Positions 51,704 to 64,000 of a stretch of DNA of 64,000 nt are shown here, piece after piece. The stretch comes from Unio delphinus (Eukaryota > Mollusca > Bivalvia > Unionida > Unionidae), in assembly GCA_029339505.1 (NCBI GenBank), contig JAQISU010000164.1, positions 1,612,001 through 1,676,000 on the forward strand, given 5' to 3'. The stretch's first letter is position 1. Every line of letters starts with the position of its first letter. A program made the translations under genes and the position numbers. A model generated the notes under the pieces. The model saw only the letters and a program-made list of their open reading frames with translations, was not told the DNA's origin and searched no databases.

Positions 51704-53002
51704 GTAAATTGTAAATATACAAACACAGCGGCTTAAATCAAATCAAAATACAAACATTTCTCCTTGCATATGTATCAAAGAACTTACAAGGTACCAAAAT
51801 CACATTTTCCACCCATTCAATCGCTTTCTCAAACCAATGGTCTTAGCTTCATTTTTATGTAAACAATGAAAACTATTTTCAAAAATGTACAAATAAATAT
51901 CTTTAACTAATTTACAAGTCAAGTATGTGATACTACCGAAGAACATTACTTATGTAAGTTTTAAGAAACCTCTATTTTTGTGGAGGTAGGGGCACGTTTT
52001 ATTCGTGTTGGGACTCTGATAGAAAAGATTCGTTATTGACTGGTAATTGACTGATGAGTAGAATATGCAACACTATAGAGCTCTCGTTGGGAATGTTCGA
52101 GAGACATTGACTCATATGTTATGGGCCTATTTTCACTTTCTGAGGTATAAATCTTGAGAAGCCTTTGCTTAGATAGATATAAAGAAACGATTCATTTTAC
52201 AAGAAAACTACAGCAGAACATACACCACATTCCAATCCCTAATCCTCCCCATCCAAAATTAAACTATTATTGACACAGCCTTCCACGGAATAAATAAGCG
52301 TTTTAAATGCAGCATATTTCTCTTTTCTTCACTCATTTTGATTATGATTACAGCCTCTCGAATTGGTAAATTCAAAATGTGGGTTAATAATTACCTTTAT
52401 GCAGCTAAAAAAAAGTACTAAAATTAACACAAAACAGTTACAAATTCTTTGATGTTTTTTTCATCCCCGATTAACGAAATGTATTATCTCACATGTGTTA
52501 TCAAGGGTAGGATAATAATGAAATTAGAATTGATAGAACAGTATATTTTACAACTACTAGGAGATGAATATTGTAAACAGACTGTAAGATGTTATTGGTA
52601 TTTAAGAATAATATATAGTTATTTAATCACGAGGCACCATTTTGATAACGTAATTCATAAATAAAGAAAGATAAGATTAGACATTAGACATGTGTAATCA
52701 GTTTGAATTATACCTTCAATATTTATTTCATAATTATACGTAGAGTGCAATGAAGTGATACAAACTAAGACGTGATGGAATTAGATAAAAAAAAGTTGTA
52801 AAAAAAACCTTTGATTTGTATTTGTATCAGATATTGCGAATGCATATCATTGATTTGGTGTTGATGAGACTAAAAATAGTAATGACTATTAAGACAAACA
52901 TTGCCTCACGTTATGTCCCAACGAGAAAACGCGTGCGGTAAAAATCCTCTTCCTGGTTGTGACTTTTATTTTCAACGTGCTTTTAAGTAGCGCGGTGACA
53001 TT

Positions 53003-53005
<3 letters not shown>
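51701..53005. other. Unassigned non-coding sequence
   Basis: AT-rich. The 71-codon frame at 52449-52664 has no recognisable feature. Confidence 0.45.

Positions 53006-53048
<43 letters not shown>
53006..53048. repeat. (TG)n microsatellite
   Basis: An uninterrupted TG run. Confidence 0.95.
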
Positions 53049-53049
<1 letters not shown>

Positions 53050-53206
53050 ACAATTATGCTATAAAACTCTTTCGGCTATAACAATTTAGATATAGTCTGA
53101 ATCGTGACTTCCCATATGTGGATCTATGTAACCATCACGAAAGTTGCTTACGATAAAAATCTCGAGTTAACATGAGGCAATGGGATGTTGTTAATCATCC
53201 GTACTA

Positions 53207-53450
53207 AGCCCCTTGTGGTCTAAAGCGCTCTCCGTTACGGATCATTGCCATCTCACCTCTGTCTGCGTGGGTTCGAGTCTCCGATTCGGCCAATGTGGGT
53301 ATGTGAGAAATGCTTGCCAGTAGCTTCTCGTGGGTCGGTGGTTCTTTCCAAGGTTCCTCCTCTACCATTAATACTGGCCGCCATGCATATCCTATCTTGT
53401 GCTGAAAAATGGTGTTAAACCCTACAACAAGAAGAAGAACAACAACAACA
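53207..53450 (+). mobile_element. tRNA-derived SINE, family 1, copy 4
   Basis: Plus-strand copy with head agccccttgtggtctaaagc, box B ggttcgagtctc, central tatgtgagaaatgcttgcca, and 3' segment actggccgccatgcatatcc followed by an (A/G)AACAACAAC tail. The long antisense frame over it (53204-53572) is fortuitous. Confidence 0.85.
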
Positions 53451-53905
53451 GCTGCTTGTTCAAGACCTTTTCTGTTAGCTACATACATACAAAGTTTGAT
53501 ATAGAACGAAGTGAATAGAAAGACACTGACTTGCGAAAGTGAATGAAAAGATGCATTCCATAGGGTGAACAAATGTTCCCCAGTTGTACCAAATTGTTTG
53601 CCTACAATTTGAGATGTTACAAATATGTTCCTTATTGCTTCCTTGGCAAGAATAAATTCTTCTTAAAACACTCCACGTATATCGATGGTTAAAATACAGT
53701 TGTTAAATATTTAATTTTTCCTGAAAAAGTCTTAATTTAGCTGCAAGATATATTTGAGGATTTATATACATCTGCGAAAGTCCTTCATACTATTTTACAT
53801 GACTTAAACAGATTTTCAGGTGAATATATTATTTCAGCCTTAAGAATTAGTGTTTATCTTTTCAGTTATTTCTACGTCAGTTCCAAATACCAACATTTGA
53901 CTGCA

Positions 53906-54090
53906 ATCATTGTAATCAGCAATACACAACCATTGTAATCAGCAATACACAATCATTGTAATCAGCAATACACAATCATTGTAATCAGCAATACACAATC
54001 ATTGTAATCAGCAATACACAATCATTGTAATCAGTAATACACAATCATTGTAATCAGCAATACACAATCATTGTAATCAGCAATACACAT
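53906..54090. repeat. 23-bp tandem array (8 units)
   Basis: Eight near-identical units of tcattgtaatcagcaataca caa. Confidence 0.9.
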
Positions 54091-56040
54091 GAATGTTTGC
54101 AGTGAGTACGATTATGTTTTCTGTCCATCCAAAAAGCTGGCATTCGAACATCTTGAAATCTAGTAAGATCCTAAAGAAGTGTATGGAGCTGGAACTGGCA
54201 CTAACTTTTTGTGACAGACATGCAATCATTAAAATATAAGCTCTATCTCATTTCCTAAACACTGAACACCTATTTCTAATGGGATGATCTCGAGACTTTT
54301 ATCTTTATTTTAATACGCAACCTTCAACCTTATTGACAATTGATGACATGCATATTATATGTGCATAAGCCTGTATTATTTGTGAATAAATATACACTAC
54401 ACTAACGCATGCATACAAACTATGCATGCATGTCTTCATGTTTGCTGAATCTTCAATAAATATGATACATAATGCACTGACAGTTATTATTTGTAATGTA
54501 AACAATATCCTCTATAATAATAATAATAACAATCAGTAGGTTTTCTTTTTAATTATAACTTTGGTGGAATATTGGTACAAATCATAATGAATGTATATAC
54601 ATTTATTGTGAAAAGAGGGTAAGTGTTTTTCAACAACCAAAAACAAAGCGCACGAGGTCTATTAAAATGCGTATTCCACGCTGGCTCTTTTGTGACCTCA
54701 CACTCTTATAGCTAACCTACCGCTTGCGCTGTGTATACTAAGAACGGTAATTTGACATTGTTATATCCGGGGACTTTCAAAATCTAAAACTATTAAGCGG
54801 AAAAACCTGTCACACTGTTTTCCGATCGTGTTTATAAACTTCTACTCAGCATGAGAATAAAAACGAGAAATAATACCTAGTGGTCTGTTTAGATCGGTTG
54901 AACAACTCCGACTTACGACAACATATATGAAATTATCTAGTTATGTCCAGGTATGTGAGCTTTTTATTATCTTTTTCTTCCTTATGTCAAAAAGAGAAGA
55001 GTACTGAATTTATACTCAGTGAAAGACCTCTATGGACACATACAAGCAGCGCAAGAGTGAATTCTTATTGTACGACAACGTGTAAGAGAAATAACATATC
55101 AGACTTTCAAACAACAGTATACGATCAGTTTTTCTAATATGTCACAAGGTTAAGTATCAAATAGCATCCGTGGACGATCGCACCCTGGGGTGGGGTGGGG
55201 GTGGGGGGCAAATGCCTACCCCTGGATTTGCATCTATAATACTTAATAGCTCACCACTACATGGTTCTTCTCTCCCCGAAAATAATTATGTGGGTGCACC
55301 TGATAGTATTTATTAACAAGGAAAACTAAGTAGCATGACTAATCACAATATAAGAGGAGAAAACGAAAGTAAAATGTATTCAAGGCGCATTGGAAAATTT
55401 TAATACGCAAAAAGAAATAAAAATAACAAAAACTGACTCGACTAACAAACAAAACCAGCCACTTAATAAGGAGCAAACCGGGTCCGGAACGTTCAGTTGA
55501 ATGCCAACCAGACTGTAAGAACCCGGTATTTATATCCTTTTCGTTACTTTATGAATGGAACATTACATTTATTGATGTGGGTTAGGAGATCGTTACATAC
55601 GTTAGACTAACTTGTCCATTTATTTCAGGAAAAATAATTGTTTATCACAGTACACCCCCACCCACCTAACTCCCCCACAACAATCCCCATTCCAGGATAA
55701 AACAGCTGGGGCCGGGATCTAAAACCCATCACTTTTACTAATTAATGAACGTGCATACTTTGGTCACGAAATGTGTAGATACACTAGTGTTGTTTTTACT
55801 TTGTACTTGTCAAATTTTGTGGCACTCACCCAGGTACAGGGAAAGATGAGACAAAAGCAAATTCTTCTCAAACAAATGATTACTACATGGGCGATTCGTG
55901 TGAATTTCCACCTGTGTATTTATTCACCTCTAAACGAAAGTGTAACATTTTCTGTTGTTATTTGTTGACTCACAGAACTACATGTTTATGTCCAGTTGGA
56001 AGACGTTATCGTCGTAGGTATTTGATGTTACAATTTTTTT

Positions 56041-56045
<5 letters not shown>
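54091..56045. other. Unassigned non-coding sequence
   Basis: Nothing beyond short G-rich (55185-55210) and C-rich (55655-55690) tracts is recognised. Confidence 0.45.
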
Positions 56046-56074
<29 letters not shown>

Positions 56075-56121
56075 CATACATACATACATACATACATACA
56101 TACATACATACATACATACAT
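56046..56121. repeat. (CATA)n microsatellite
   Basis: A tetranucleotide run of about 19 units. Confidence 0.95.
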
Positions 56122-56450
56122 CACAAAGAGAGTTATATTAGTTCATGTACAAATATCTGATGTGCAGTTTGTGTTTTCATAAATTAATATTTTAAAAAAT
56201 ATTTCACGATAGCCTAAGGACATACACTGTACATGATGTAGTTTGGGTGTACTTTCAGTATACATGTGTACGCTCAAATGCGCTATCTTTTGTCTCCCAT
56301 ATTTACCTACATACGTACCCGTTACCCTTACCATCAACAACTCTACGTCTATCTGTCTGCCTTTCTCTGTGATATATTCGACGCTATTGAAGGACTTTTC
56401 GGATGGGTGAACGTTCTTTCTATTGACCGCATAACTACCTACTTATGTAC

Positions 56451-56452
<2 letters not shown>

Positions 56453-56539
<87 letters not shown>
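56453..56539. repeat. (CT)n microsatellite
   Basis: An uninterrupted CT run of about 43 units. Confidence 0.95.
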
Positions 56540-56542
<3 letters not shown>

Positions 56543-56970
56543 GATTTGGCACAAAACATCTACCACACAAAACTTTGATATACATTTATGCCAATATATT
56601 TATCAAACAAATAAACAGGGGAGTTCCCATACATTTAATTGTTTGGGAGGGTCGGAGGTAACGAAACGTGCTTCCAGTGTGATCTGGTGAGAAACGATAA
56701 TTACTTTAACCAAACAGACACAAATTCTCTCCCCTTTTGAGATGTGTCAATCCAATGTATTTCGGTATTTCGAGGTCAGTCCGTCCTAAGATTGTCTTAG
56801 TTGTAACATTTGTTAAAATGGCGAATGATCACTTCTTTGATTTGATATTCAGCATATTTCAAATGAAAATTGCAGCCATTATTATACGTAACAAATTTTG
56901 TTTTAATGAAAATCTAAAGTTTTCGTAGAATTCATACAAACTACACCTACTACACATTCAGCCACGTCAA

Positions 56971-57369
56971 CCCAACCTGTTACACCATGACATTCCAATC
57001 AAGACAAACTCATTCTGATAAAACCTATGTACCACTTTAAGTCTATGCAGCTTGTCGCCATCATTTCAACATGGTGACCTAAGGTTTAAGTTCTATTAGA
57101 TAACCCAACCTGTTACACCATGACATTCCAATCAAGACAAACTCATTCTGATAAAACCTATGTACCACTTTAAGTCTATGCAGCTTGTCGCCATCATTTC
57201 AACATGGTGACCTAAGGTTTAAGTTCTATTAGATAACCCAACCTGTTACACCATGACATTCCAATCAAGACAAACTCATTCTGATAAAACCTATGTACCA
57301 CTTTAAGTCTATGCAGCTTGTCGCCATCATTTCAACATGGTGGCCTAAGGTTTAAGTTCTATTAGATAC
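56971..57369. repeat. 133-bp tandem triplication
   Basis: Three consecutive copies (starts 56971, 57104 and 57237) begin cccaacctgttacaccatga and end aggtttaagttctattagat. They are essentially identical; I see one difference, ggtgacc against ggtggcc in the third. The array stops about 80 bp from the tRNA-Leu-like sequence. Confidence 0.9.
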
Positions 57370-57433
57370 AATAAACTTCTCCCCTTCCTACCATCATATG
57401 CCAGTTTTGACTGAAACAAATGGATAATGCAAG

Positions 57434-57446
57434 TAAAAAAAAAAAT
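57434..57446 (-). terminator. Pol III-type T-run terminator after the tRNA-Leu-like sequence
   Basis: Eleven consecutive T residues on the minus strand, about six bases after the tRNA-like 3' end. Confidence 0.5.
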
Positions 57447-57451
57447 GTCAC

Positions 57452-57550
57452 TGTCAGAAATGGGATTTGAACCCAAGACCACATTCGTGGAGCAGAACAC
57501 ACTGTGTAGAGTTTATAACATTGAATCTGGTGCCTTAGACCACTCAGCCA
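57452..57550 (-). tRNA. tRNA-Leu(CAA)-like gene with intron, 5' acceptor strand missing
   Basis: Read on the minus strand: TGGCTGAGTGGTCTAAGGC (D arm and box A), CCAGATTCAA (anticodon stem and CAA), an intron of about 20 nt, TTCTG, a variable arm, GGGTTCAAATCCC (T arm and box B), then TTCTGACA (3' acceptor and discriminator). Eukaryotic tRNA-Leu(CAA) genes usually carry an intron at this place. A run of 11 T (57435-57445 on the plus strand as A) follows, a good Pol III terminator. The expected 5' acceptor strand GTCAGAA is absent; the LINE tail TGATAATGATGA abuts position 8. It is probably no longer functional, or it is a tRNA-derived fragment. Confidence 0.5.
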
Positions 57551-57686
57551 TCATCATTATCATCTGACCAGTTCCCTCCATTTATCTCGATCGTATGCCA
57601 ATGCCCGTGTCTCCGCAAAACGTTTCTGATCCATTCTGTAATGTTTTTTTTTTTCTCTGTCTACCTCTGTTCTACCACCTTAGACA
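57551..57686 (-). pseudogene. LINE 3' end (C-terminal codons and short tail), separated by a SINE
   Basis: The minus strand reads RFAETRALAYDRDKWRELVR and then TGA at about 57560, followed by TAATGATGATGG. This is the expected C-terminus of the LINE whose main body starts at 57956. The short TGAT-type tail resembles RTE-clade elements. The tail joins the tRNA-Leu-like sequence without a gap. Confidence 0.6.
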
Positions 57687-57955
57687 GGGGCCCCGAGTGG
57701 CCAAGTGGTCTAAAGCGCTCACCGTTACGGATCACTGCCATCTCACCTCTGTCTACGTAGGTTCGCGTCTCAGGCTCGACTAATGTGGGTATGTGAGAAA
57801 GCTTGCCGGTAGCTTCTTGTGGGTCGGTGGTTCTTTCCGGGGGTTTTAATGGGTTCTTCCTCCACCAATAATACTGGCCGCCATGTATAACCTATCTTGT
57901 GCTGAAAAATGGCGTCAAACTGTACAACAACAACAATAACAATAACAACAACAAC
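57687..57955 (+). mobile_element. tRNA-derived SINE, family 1, copy 5, inserted in a LINE
   Basis: This is the best-preserved copy: ggggccccgagtggccaagt, box B ggttcgcgtctc, gtgggtatgtgagaaagctt, gtgggtcggtggttctttcc, ctggccgccatgtataacct, gtgctgaaaaatggcgtcaa, then a CAA/TAACAA tail. LINE coding sequence flanks it on both sides: the LQGSAQG end to the right and an FAETRALAYDRDKWRELVR tail to the left, both minus strand. It therefore inserted into the LINE, antisense to it. Confidence 0.85.
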
Positions 57956-59060
57956 CTTGGGCACTACCCTGCAGTACTGTTGTGGTCAGACTGTTGGCTC
58001 TAGTGACATAACCATGCCATTTCAGCTTTCTCTCTTTGACAGTAGTGAGGAGGTCTCCATAATGGTCTACTTTGTGCCTGATGGTGTTACGCACTTCTTC
58101 ATTGGTGATGTTGTCCATGTAAGAGATGCCAAGGATGGTTTTGTAGCATTTCATTTCAAGTGCCTGGATTCTTCGTTGTAATTCTGCTGTCAGGGTCCAG
58201 GTCTCACATGAATACAGAAATATTGAGATGACTAGTGCTCTCAATAGTATGATTTTTGTTTTCAGACAGATTTTCTTGTCTCGCCAGATGGATCTTAGCT
58301 TTGACATAGCTGCTGTTGTTTGTACTGCTCTTGACAAAATCTCTGCTTTTGATCCCTCTTCAGCGATTATGAAACCAAGATGTTTGAATTGGCCCACTGT
58401 TTCCAGTTCCTGTCCTCTGACTTTAATTTTGGTTGAGATTTGCTTGCCACAATTTGTCATCAGATTTGTCTTCTCGGCACTTATCTGCATGTCAAATCTG
58501 GAAGATGTTTCATCTAGGTTCTTCACTAACATGGCAAGCTCATCTTCATTGCCTGCCAGCGGAGGCTGGTGATGTTACGCCCTCCGATGCTGACTGTCCC
58601 ACGGTGGTTTTCCCGGGCTTCACTCATGATGCGCTCTAAGTAGATGTTGAAAAGCGTGGGTGACAGGAGACAGCCTTGCCGTACTCTAACTGTTGTCTTG
58701 AACCAGTCCCCCACAGAACCTTGAGCAGTTACTGCACTGGTAGCCTTGGCGTATAGTTGCTTGATGGTGTTGGTCAACGTTTGACCCATGTTGTACTCCT
58801 TCATTGTGGCCCACAATGTTTCATGCCACACTCTGTCAAAAGCCTTATTTAAATCGACGAACACATGATAGATGTCTTGATGATGTTGTGAGTACTTTTC
58901 ATACAGAACCCTAAGATTGAATATTTGTTCTGTTGTGATTCTTCCACTCCGGAACCCTGGCTGTTCTTTAGCGATTGTTTCTTCTGCTTGTGGGTTCAGT
59001 CTGTTCAAGATGATCTTCATCATCACCTTACTAGCATGGCTGATCAAACGGATAGGTCTT
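57956..59060 (-). pseudogene. LINE reverse transcriptase region, catalytic box deleted
   Basis: The minus-strand frame 59047-58526 contains FVDLNKAFDRVWHETLW (RT block with the first catalytic Asp), QPGFRSGRITTEQIF, and VRQGCLLSPTLFNIYLERIM. It ends after NITSLR, where the FADD box should follow. The next frame (58532-57915) resumes just downstream at LAGNEDELAMLVKNLDE. Roughly 22 nt are therefore missing, including the catalytic Asp pair, and the frame changes. The downstream part has IFLYSCETWTLT and RKLKWHGYVTRAN, typical of LINE C-termini. The element cannot reverse transcribe. It is probably RTE-like, but clade assignment needs a tree. Confidence 0.8.
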
Positions 59061-60505
59061 TAATTTTGGAACAGTTGGAGATTGCCTTTTTTGGGGAGTG
59101 TTATAACCAGTGACTGGGTCCACTTATTGGCCATTTACCTATCTGCCAGATCTTGTTGCAGAATTGTGTTAGTAGCTCTATCACTGATCCCCCCATTCTT
59201 GATAAGTTCAACTGGGATGTTGCCTACTTCAGCAGCATTCCCATTCTTTAGTGTTCTTGTTGCTGACTTCACCTCTTCTTTGAAAATGGGGAAATCATCA
59301 TCATTTGTGGAGTTTGGAACTTCAAGCACCTATGGGTCTCCTGTGGACGGATGGTTGTAGAGTTCTTTACAATATTCAGTCCATCTTTCTGCAATGTCAC
59401 TTGCTTCTGTGAGGCATGTTCTATTTTCATCTTGAATGGTACTGACTCTTGGTTGCTTCTGTCTTGTGAGGTCTTTCACAATTTGGAATGCCTTTTGGCT
59501 GTTATTCTTTATCAGACTGCTCTATATTTCTATGCACTTTTGTCCAATCCAATCTTCTATTGCTTTCTTTAATTTTTTTTTTTCTGATATTTTCTTGTTT
59601 ATTTCGCGGGACTCCACTGACGCTGTTGTGTGTCTGGTGTTTTGGGGGTCTGTTCGGGCATCACACAGATTCAGAATCTCTTCTGTAACCTAGGTTTTTG
59701 TTTCTTTGGGCGATGGAGGCCAATTATGTCCTTGGCATACGTTGTCATGACTGTGCTGAAAGTGCCTGTCATCACTATAACATTAACATCCATCACCAGA
59801 TGTGAAGCAAATTTTCCTCTAATTGTGGCTTGGAATGACTTGCAGATGTTCGGGTCCTTTAATTGTTCGAGGTTGAATTTGAGTCTGATTTTCTTTGGCT
59901 TGTCAATTTTCTTCAACCTCACTCGGAAGTTCATAATCACGAGGTCGTGATCACTCCCAAAATCAGCACCTGGGAATGTTCTTGCTTTTGTTCTATTGAT
60001 GCCAGATCGGTAATGGTTTTGAACCAGTATGTAATCGATCTGGTTATGATGGGTTCCATTTGGTGCATGCCATGTCCAGAATCGTGAAGCTTTATGTTGG
60101 CCCAGGTGTTGGCTAGTACCAAGTTATTGTAGCTTGCGAACTCGAGCAGCCGTCTCCCTCTTTCATTGGTAAGCTCATTGCAAGAAGGTCCACAATGATA
60201 ATCCCAGTCTTTTAGAGCATCTTTGCCAACTTTGGCATTCCAGTCTCCTTGAACTTGTTTTACTTACCATGTTTATTATACCCTGGAGTTTGTTGTAAAA
60301 TTCCGCTATTCTTCATCATCGTGATCATTAGTTGGAGCATAGACTTGGATAATTGTGATGTTAAAGGGAGATGCTTTCAGACGAATGGAGATGATTCTGC
60401 TAGATATGGGGCGACATTCAAGCACAGATCACTTGATGGCTTTGTTTACAAGGAAGCCTACTACATTTATGGACTTGTCCAACTCTCCACTATCGTATAA
60501 TATAT
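59061..60505 (-). pseudogene. LINE endonuclease and linker region, 5' truncated
   Basis: The minus strand from about 60490 shows broken apurinic-endonuclease segments. LDKSINVVGFLVNKAIK lies near 60450. GDWNAKVGKDALKDWDYHCG lies near 60200, containing the GDxNAxxG motif. LLEFASYNNLVLANT follows, and a histidine-poor relic of the HNQIDYI/SDHD region lies near 60000-59940. At 59329-59135 the linker ATRTLKNGNAAEVGNIPVEL precedes the RT. Several stops and frame changes are present. The left part of the endonuclease is missing before the (TA)n run at 60589. Confidence 0.7.
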
Positions 60506-60586
60506 CCCCTTCTCATGCATGCATACGCACACGCACGCACGCACATACATAAAGAAGTGCGTGTGGGGATGAAAATACTGAGGGTG

Positions 60587-64000
<3,414 letters not shown>

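Noticed and set aside
53204..53572. 122-codon minus-strand ORF
   Set aside because: It is antisense of a family 1 SINE and its CAA tail (poly-Val stretch).
57909..59693. Plus-strand ORFs over 57.9-59.7 kb
   Set aside because: They are shadows of the minus-strand LINE frames.

Overview
This is a eukaryotic, intron-rich, AT-rich and very repeat-rich stretch. It is most likely from a bivalve or other lophotrochozoan mollusc. The pointers are tRNA-derived SINEs of a type I associate with bivalves, a Maverick/Polinton remnant of the invertebrate F54H12.2-like type, a non-LTR retrotransposon, and split laminin G exons with GT/AG borders and very long introns. There are no bacterial features, operons or CRISPR arrays. 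The species assignment is inference.

Layout. (1) 1-3000: microsatellites and a decayed Maverick/Polinton capsid-gene remnant on the minus strand. (2) 2990-4080: fragments of pogo/Tigger-like DNA transposons. (3) 4365-24162, plus strand: the last three exons of a laminin alpha-like gene, encoding most of its terminal laminin G domain. The middle exon carries an in-frame TAA and a one-base frameshift. (4) The 18 kb intron between the last two exons holds a giant minisatellite of about 14.8 kb (6722-21505; 54-bp unit, roughly 270 copies). It has open frames on both strands, higher-order duplications of about 4.68 kb and 1.88 kb, and degenerate edges. (5) 24163-38200: probable 3' UTR, then mostly non-coding DNA with several independent tandem arrays (60, 48, 27, 60 and 73 bp units), palindromic GATCTGCCA modules and a decayed dispersed repeat with a CCAATATGGC motif. 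(6) 38218-42892: a two-level nested DNA transposon. The outer element has iterated terminal inverted repeats and the 8-bp target duplication CTAATATG. The inner element has related iterated repeats, a candidate 9-bp duplication TGGACGCAT, and a zinc-finger exon like those of MULE-type transposases. (7) 42900-56900: non-coding DNA with SINE copies, a MITE of about 290 bp, microsatellites and a 23-bp array. (8) 56970-60505: three near-identical 133-bp tandem copies, an intron-containing tRNA-Leu(CAA)-like sequence, and a minus-strand LINE (endonuclease plus reverse transcriptase) interrupted by a SINE and lacking its catalytic box. (9) 60500-64000: mostly unassigned, with one possible signal-peptide exon at 61619.

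The only convincing host protein gene is the laminin alpha-like 3' end. Everything else recognised is mobile, repetitive or remnant. The least ordinary features are the nested transposon pair with modular termini, the homogenised giant intronic minisatellite, and the broken laminin G exon beside it.
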